Origin: Echinicola rosea
Lineage (GTDB): Bacteria > Bacteroidota > Bacteroidia > Cytophagales > Cyclobacteriaceae
DNA: 64,000 nt
Direction: 5' to 3'
Assembly (NCBI RefSeq): GCF_005281475.1
Contig: NZ_CP040106.1
Coordinates: 1,059,501-1,123,500, forward strand
A program made the translations under genes and the position numbers. The notes beneath the pieces are model-generated. The model ran no database searches and had not been told where the DNA came from. It was given only the letters and a program-made list of their open reading frames with translations. Shown here piece after piece: positions 60,320 through 64,000 of this stretch. How positions within the stretch are numbered: position 1 is the first letter of the stretch; every line of letters begins with the position of its first letter.

Positions 60320-60380
60320 CATGATAGAGGAAAGAGCTAAGAACAAAGAGGAATGAAAGAGATAGCATGATTGGAGATTT

Positions 60381-61028
60381 TTGATGGCCTTACAACACGG
60401 GCTCCTGAGCGGAGCCGAAAGAAGCCCATGTAGGAATACATGTATTGATATAAGCTATTCACTGGATTTAGGCCAAGATAATACAACATGGTTTTGCCAA
60501 GCCTCTGCCCCGACATTATTAAGCATTGAGATACCAGGAGGTAGATCAAAGCGATCGGCCAGTTTTTTCTTTCAATATACCGCTGGGCTTGTACTTATTT
60601 CCAATTCTGCGATCAATGAACTATTTGTTTATGATACCCAAAAGGACTCACTTCACCACCATAAGTATGAGAGCCAAATCACACCAAACCAACAGGAAAG
60701 AGTAGGTAAAGCAATTGTAGATTCGCAAGAGGAGTTTCAAGAAATTGCTAAAGGAATTGGGAGTAAGTTGAATTTTTTCCGACCCCTCTATGATCCTGAA
60801 AAACACCTTTATTACCGTCTCACCTCTCACAGAGATAATGTAAACAAATCCACATGGGATTATGTATTGACAGTTTTTGACAATAATCTGAATATGATCT
60901 CAGAAAATGAAATAGAGGAGTTTCCTCGTATTTGGGGGCCTTCTTTCGTAAAAAACAACATGATATATTACGCTGCCAATATAGAGGACGAACTGGCCTT
61001 TGTCCGAGCAGCAATATCGGAAGAATAA
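60381..61028 (+). pseudogene. N-terminally truncated DUF4221-like gene
   Basis: The frame encodes 215 residues. From about residue 90 it aligns by eye with the C-terminal half of the DUF4221-like lipoprotein at 9821, for example FFRPLYDPEKHLYYRL and WDYVLTVFDNNLNMI and a closing IEDELAFVRAAI. The first 30 or so residues are low-quality and no lipoprotein signal exists. The normal N-terminal half is absent, so this looks like a remnant. It could still be expressed; I see no promoter. Confidence 0.6.
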
Positions 61029-61079
61029 GATAGGCACTTTTATTGCGATCACTTTTAAAGCACCAGACCAAGAAAACTT

Positions 61080-61613
61080 ATGATACTCAGATCGATCGTG
61101 TTTTTTTATTTGGCCATGCTGCCATTGGTAGCTGCCGCCCAGGAACAGATAGTGGTAAACGACCCCAGCATCCAGTTCAGCTATGAAAAACCTGCTGGAT
61201 GGGAGGTGAAAGATAATGGGTACACCTATCAAGTGCATGCGCCCGAAGTGGAGGGTGCATTTATTTCCTTCACCTACCTTCAGCGACCTCAGGGCGATGA
61301 ATATGTTGAGTCACTGGGCGATAAGCCGGCCTTTAAAGAAGATTTTGAATTTGAGCTGCTGTACAATGTAGCCGATGGCGTGGAAGGGTTTGAGGCAACA
61401 GAAAGAGGAAAGATAAAGATAGACGGCACCACTGCGCTTTGGGCAAAGTTTTCTTCCCTCGTCAATGGAGAAGAAATGACCAATTACTTTTTTATGTTTC
61501 CCAAACTGGGTCAAAACTTCAAAATCACTACAACGGCCCCAAAGGAAGATGCGGAAACCATCCAAGGAGATTTTGAAGAAATCATCTCCACTTTTCATGC
61601 AGAAAAGCGGTAG
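61080..61613 (+). CDS. Secreted protein, PsbP/DUF1795-like
   Basis: 177 aa with a signal peptide (cleavage after VAAAQ, about residue 21). The mature part begins IQFSYEKPAGWEVKD and has alternating strands, with ALWAKFSSLVNGEEMTNYFFMFP and a final helix ETIQGDFEEIISTFH. This is the layout of DUF1795/PsbP-like small exported proteins, whose role is unknown. The start follows the truncated gene by 51 bases. Confidence 0.7.
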   Translation: MILRSIVFFYLAMLPLVAAAQEQIVVNDPSIQFSYEKPAGWEVKDNGYTYQVHAPEVEGAFISFTYLQRPQGDEYVESLGDKPAFKEDFEFELLYNVADGVEGFEATERGKIKIDGTTALWAKFSSLVNGEEMTNYFFMFPKLGQNFKITTTAPKEDAETIQGDFEEIISTFHAEKR

Positions 61614-61653
61614 TTCGGTGTGATTCAAGGTAAACCTTCACTGTATTGTTTTA

Positions 61654-61680
61654 TGCCGGGTCTCCGCCCCGGCACTTTTA
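61654..61680 (+). terminator. weak terminator after the secreted protein gene
   Basis: TGCCGGG pairs with CCCGGCA, followed by CTTTTA. Further on, 61883-61910 is a 28-base palindrome (GTGGCA-a-CTCGCCGCGGCGAG-c-TGCCAC). Nothing else is seen between 61681 and the next promoter. Confidence 0.5.
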
Positions 61681-62068
61681 AACCCTGAATCTCTGACTCA
61701 ATAATCCAAAATTGAGACGCAATTTTTGCAATCCTACGCCTGTATCGGCAAAGACAGTTCCGCGACAGCAGTCCAACAGGCTGTCTGGAGTTACCAACTT
61801 TATAACCTGAGCTCGACTTATTTTTAGTATAAAAAGCGTCATACGCGAACCCTTTTTAGGAAGATGTGGGTTGGAAAAGGGCGTGGCAACTCGCCGCGGC
61901 GAGCTGCCACGGCTTCCACCCGCTCAGGCCTACCTCTAAGCCTCGCAGTGACGGTTTTATAATCGAACTGAGATTTATAAATCCAGCCCCTTAGGAAAAT
62001 CCATAGCACCTAAATTTTAGCCACTGCTTTATCGCAAGGTTGATCCCGCCAAATTGCCACTTTTTTAA

Positions 62069-62076
62069 TACATTTG
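62069..62076 (+). promoter_or_regulatory. -7 box (TACATTTG), leaderless arrangement
   Basis: A TAnnTTTG match with its G exactly seven bases before the ATG at 62083. The same box provides an in-frame TTG that is not the start. Confidence 0.45.
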
Positions 62077-62082
62077 AGGGCA

Positions 62083-63102
62083 ATGACAGCAGCGACGGTA
62101 AAAAGTAAGTTTATTTTGGCCAAGGCATTTCTGCGCTACCTGACGTGGAAAAAAATCATGAACGTATTTTGGTTGTACGGTTCTTTTTATTGGTCCAGGC
62201 TAGTGAAAGCCCCCCATATGCGTGGACTACCCACGGCCCTGTCCGTGGAGCCTACCACTGGCTGTAACCTTCGATGTCCGGAGTGTCCTTCAGGGTTGAG
62301 GAGTTTTACCAGGCCCACTGGAATGCTGGACAAGTCGCTGTACCAAAAAATCATTCGTGAGAGTGCCGGTCACCTGTCGTACCTTCATCTTTATTTTCAG
62401 GGGGAACCTTTTTTGCACCCTGCACTATTGGATTTGGTAAAGTATGCGGATGATCGGAAGATTTTTACGGCTACCTCCACCAATGCCCACTTTCTCAATG
62501 AAAAGACAGTTCCAAAAATCCTTGCCTCCGGACTCAAACAGCTGATCGTATCGGTGGACGGCGCATCACAAGGCGTCTATCAGCAATACCGTATTGGCGG
62601 AAACCTGGAGCGGGTAAAAGCGGGAATAAAATTGCTTATATCAGAGCGGAAAGCAGCAGGTAAGCAGTTTCCCCAAGTGATTTTCCAATTTCTCGTCACA
62701 GGAAAAAACGAGCACGAGCTGCCTGCTATTAGGGAACTGTCCACTAGCCTCCAGGTGGACGAACTCCAACTGAAGACCGCCCAAATCTACGGATTCGAAG
62801 ACGGTTCCGAACTCATTCCTTCAGACCTCCGGTATTCCAGGTACCTCCCACAGCAAAATGGCAAATGGAAACTCAAAAAGCCCATTCAGAACAAGTGCTG
62901 GAGAATGTGGCAAGGGGCAGTTGTCACCTGGGATGGTGAGATGGTGCCATGCTGCTTCGATAAAGATGCCAGCCACAAAATGGGAAATCTCGCTGTACAG
63001 GATATCGGTCAAATTTGGCAGACAGGAAGGTACCATGCTTTTAGAAAGCAGCTCTTAAGAGACAGGAGCCAAATCGCCATTTGTAAAAACTGTTCCGAAT
63101 AA
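62083..63102 (+). CDS. Radical SAM/SPASM-domain protein
   Basis: 339 aa. The radical SAM cluster motif is C61-x3-C65-x2-C68 (GCNLRCPECPSG), with the GEP motif in YLHLYFQGEPFLHP and ISVDGAS-type strand (LIVSVDGASQGVYQQYR). The C-terminal SPASM region has CWRMW, MVPCCFDKDA and CKNCSE, which should bind an auxiliary Fe-S cluster. A short N-terminal hydrophobic stretch (about 25-38) could associate with the membrane. Relatives mature peptides or enzymes or act in envelope glycan modification; no precursor peptide lies next to it. The chain ends straight after the last cysteines. Confidence 0.9.
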   Translation: MTAATVKSKFILAKAFLRYLTWKKIMNVFWLYGSFYWSRLVKAPHMRGLPTALSVEPTTGCNLRCPECPSGLRSFTRPTGMLDKSLYQKIIRESAGHLSYLHLYFQGEPFLHPALLDLVKYADDRKIFTATSTNAHFLNEKTVPKILASGLKQLIVSVDGASQGVYQQYRIGGNLERVKAGIKLLISERKAAGKQFPQVIFQFLVTGKNEHELPAIRELSTSLQVDELQLKTAQIYGFEDGSELIPSDLRYSRYLPQQNGKWKLKKPIQNKCWRMWQGAVVTWDGEMVPCCFDKDASHKMGNLAVQDIGQIWQTGRYHAFRKQLLRDRSQIAICKNCSE

Positions 63103-63185
63103 TCGATCACTTAAATTGTGGTGGTCAGACCACATTTCACATCACCAGAAGAGCGAAAAGGTTTTTGTCTATTTCTTATTACCAT

Positions 63186-63265
63186 CACCGTCCTAATCGC
63201 GATGATCATAAACCCATTATAGGAGATTTAGGGGGGTAGATTTTGACAAATTTACTTCGAAAACA
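63186..63265. repeat. degenerate copy of part of the 53.6-54.4 kb repeat unit
   Basis: The order of blocks GTCCT, GATGATCA, AGGGGATT-type/AGGGG and a TTT-GACAAATTTACTTCGA segment follows 53715-53790. The gap 63103-63582 otherwise holds a short AAAT/GTGGT hairpin at 63113-63137 without a T-run and a long AT-rich leader before the SusC-like gene. Confidence 0.45.
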
Positions 63266-63582
63266 CAGGCTGTACTCAGATGCCGATCATTTTTTTAATA
63301 AATCATAAAATGGACTATCGGTAAAATATTCATATCAATACTTACAAAAACACAAGATAAAAAACACGTCAATTTTATTTCCACAGCAAATTTAAAGTGT
63401 GGTTTTCTGATATTCATAGGTCATATTCACACATTAGGGCAGTACCGCTGGTAATAAATGTTAATTTTTCATAAAAAATCTACAAAAACTACCTTATCTT
63501 TCCGAAGGAAATATTCATAACTAAACAAATAGTCTATTGAATAATTCTACCAAAAAAACATTAAATATTTAAAATCAATCGT

Positions 63583-64000
63583 ATGAGGAAAAGTTTACTA
63601 AGTCTCATCTTAGCCCTCTTTACCATTTCCTCGGTCTGGGCACAAAGCCGGACCGTGACGGGAAAAGTAACTTCTGAAGAGGAGCCAAATGGAATGCCAG
63701 GCGTAAACGTACTGGTAAAAGGAACCACTGTGGGTGCCATCACCGATTTGGATGGTATGTACACTTTGGAGGTGCCAGCGAACAATAACACGCTGGTATT
63801 TAGTTTTATTGGCTATAGCAGCCAAGAAATCAACATTGGCAATCAAAGTACGGTGAATGTCACCTTGATGCCCGACACCCAAAACCTGGAAGAGGTGATC
63901 GTGGTGGCTTATGGATCAGCCGAAAAAGGAAACTTTGCGGGTTCTGCAGTAGCGATCAAAGAGGCACAAATTGCCAATCGGCCCATCAACAGTGTGACCA
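63583..64000 (+). CDS. SusC/RagA-type TonB-dependent receptor, 5' part
   Basis: The frame begins at the ATG at 63583 and runs off the window after 139 codons. A signal peptide (SLLSLILALFTISSVWAQ, cleavage after WAQ) precedes a CarboxypepD_reg-like domain (VTGKVTSEEEPNGMPGVNVLVKGTTVGAITDLDGMYTLEV... VFSFIGYSS). The TonB plug begins with EEVIVVAYGSAEKGNFAGSAVAI, near-identical to the usual SusC consensus. Such receptors import glycans or peptides with a SusD partner, which would lie beyond the window. Confidence 0.93.
   Translation, partial: MRKSLLSLILALFTISSVWAQSRTVTGKVTSEEEPNGMPGVNVLVKGTTVGAITDLDGMYTLEVPANNNTLVFSFIGYSSQEINIGNQSTVNVTLMPDTQNLEEVIVVAYGSAEKGNFAGSAVAIKEAQIANRPINSVT

Overview
The window is a stretch of a Bacteroidota chromosome, most likely Cytophagales, family Cyclobacteriaceae (Echinicola-like). 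The evidence is a single-chain SecDF, a SusC/RagA-type receptor, DUF4221-type lipoproteins, RprX/RprY-like two-component genes, a phosphosulfolactate synthase, DUF368, and repeated matches to the Bacteroidota promoter (-7 box TAnnTTTG). The genus is inference; no rRNA gene is present to confirm it.

Layout. 1-0.4 kb: 3' end of a thioesterase-bearing gene. 0.5-8.9 kb: OmpR-type regulator and kinase, a secreted protein, lysA, gltX, a Lys-rich small protein and an outer-membrane barrel. 9-27 kb: DUF4221 lipoprotein, pruA, a HAD nucleotidase with an ArsR regulator, secDF, a locus of two paralogous multi-pass membrane proteins around a small protein ending in a CPPNC motif and followed by a HisKA_3 kinase and NarL-type regulator, an oxidoreductase, an SRPBCC protein, and a Crp regulator divergent from an NlpE/META lipoprotein. 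Three full copies and one truncated copy of an approximately 683-bp element with 14-bp terminal inverted repeats are scattered through 5.7-27 kb. 27-35 kb: barrel protein, SGNH lipoprotein, PIF1/RecD-like helicase, Gfo/Idh protein, mtgA, RsmF-like methyltransferase, hflX. 35.6-42 kb: rfbC, CpsB-like phosphatase and SDR in a tight run, then a TPR protein, comA, a DUF368 transporter and aroE. 42.5-47.9 kb: PLP decarboxylase, vsr plus an AT-rich MvaI/BcnI-type restriction-modification pair, and a HAD phosphatase. 48-53 kb: yjbQ-like gene, radA, polA. 53.2-56.8 kb: accessory zone with a tandem repeat of about 400 bp, an IS110-family transposase broken by a stop codon, and tRNA-Leu(UAA) whose 3' half is duplicated around a small GIY-YIG nuclease gene. 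56.8-64 kb: tRNA-Gly, mutS, a TrmH-type methyltransferase, a truncated DUF4221 gene, a secreted protein, a radical SAM/SPASM protein, and the first 139 codons of a SusC-like receptor.

Themes. DNA repair and modification genes (vsr, radA, polA, mutS) are frequent but scattered, not one operon. Envelope functions recur: SecDF, MtgA, DUF368 (undecaprenyl-phosphate recycling), rhamnose synthesis, outer-membrane barrels. Several genes carry a -7 box only 3 to 6 bases before the ATG, which implies leaderless mRNAs. The best candidates for something undescribed are the membrane-protein/CPPNC/kinase locus (18.5-22 kb), the tRNA-Leu/GIY-YIG cassette (56.2-56.8 kb), and the terminal-inverted-repeat element family.
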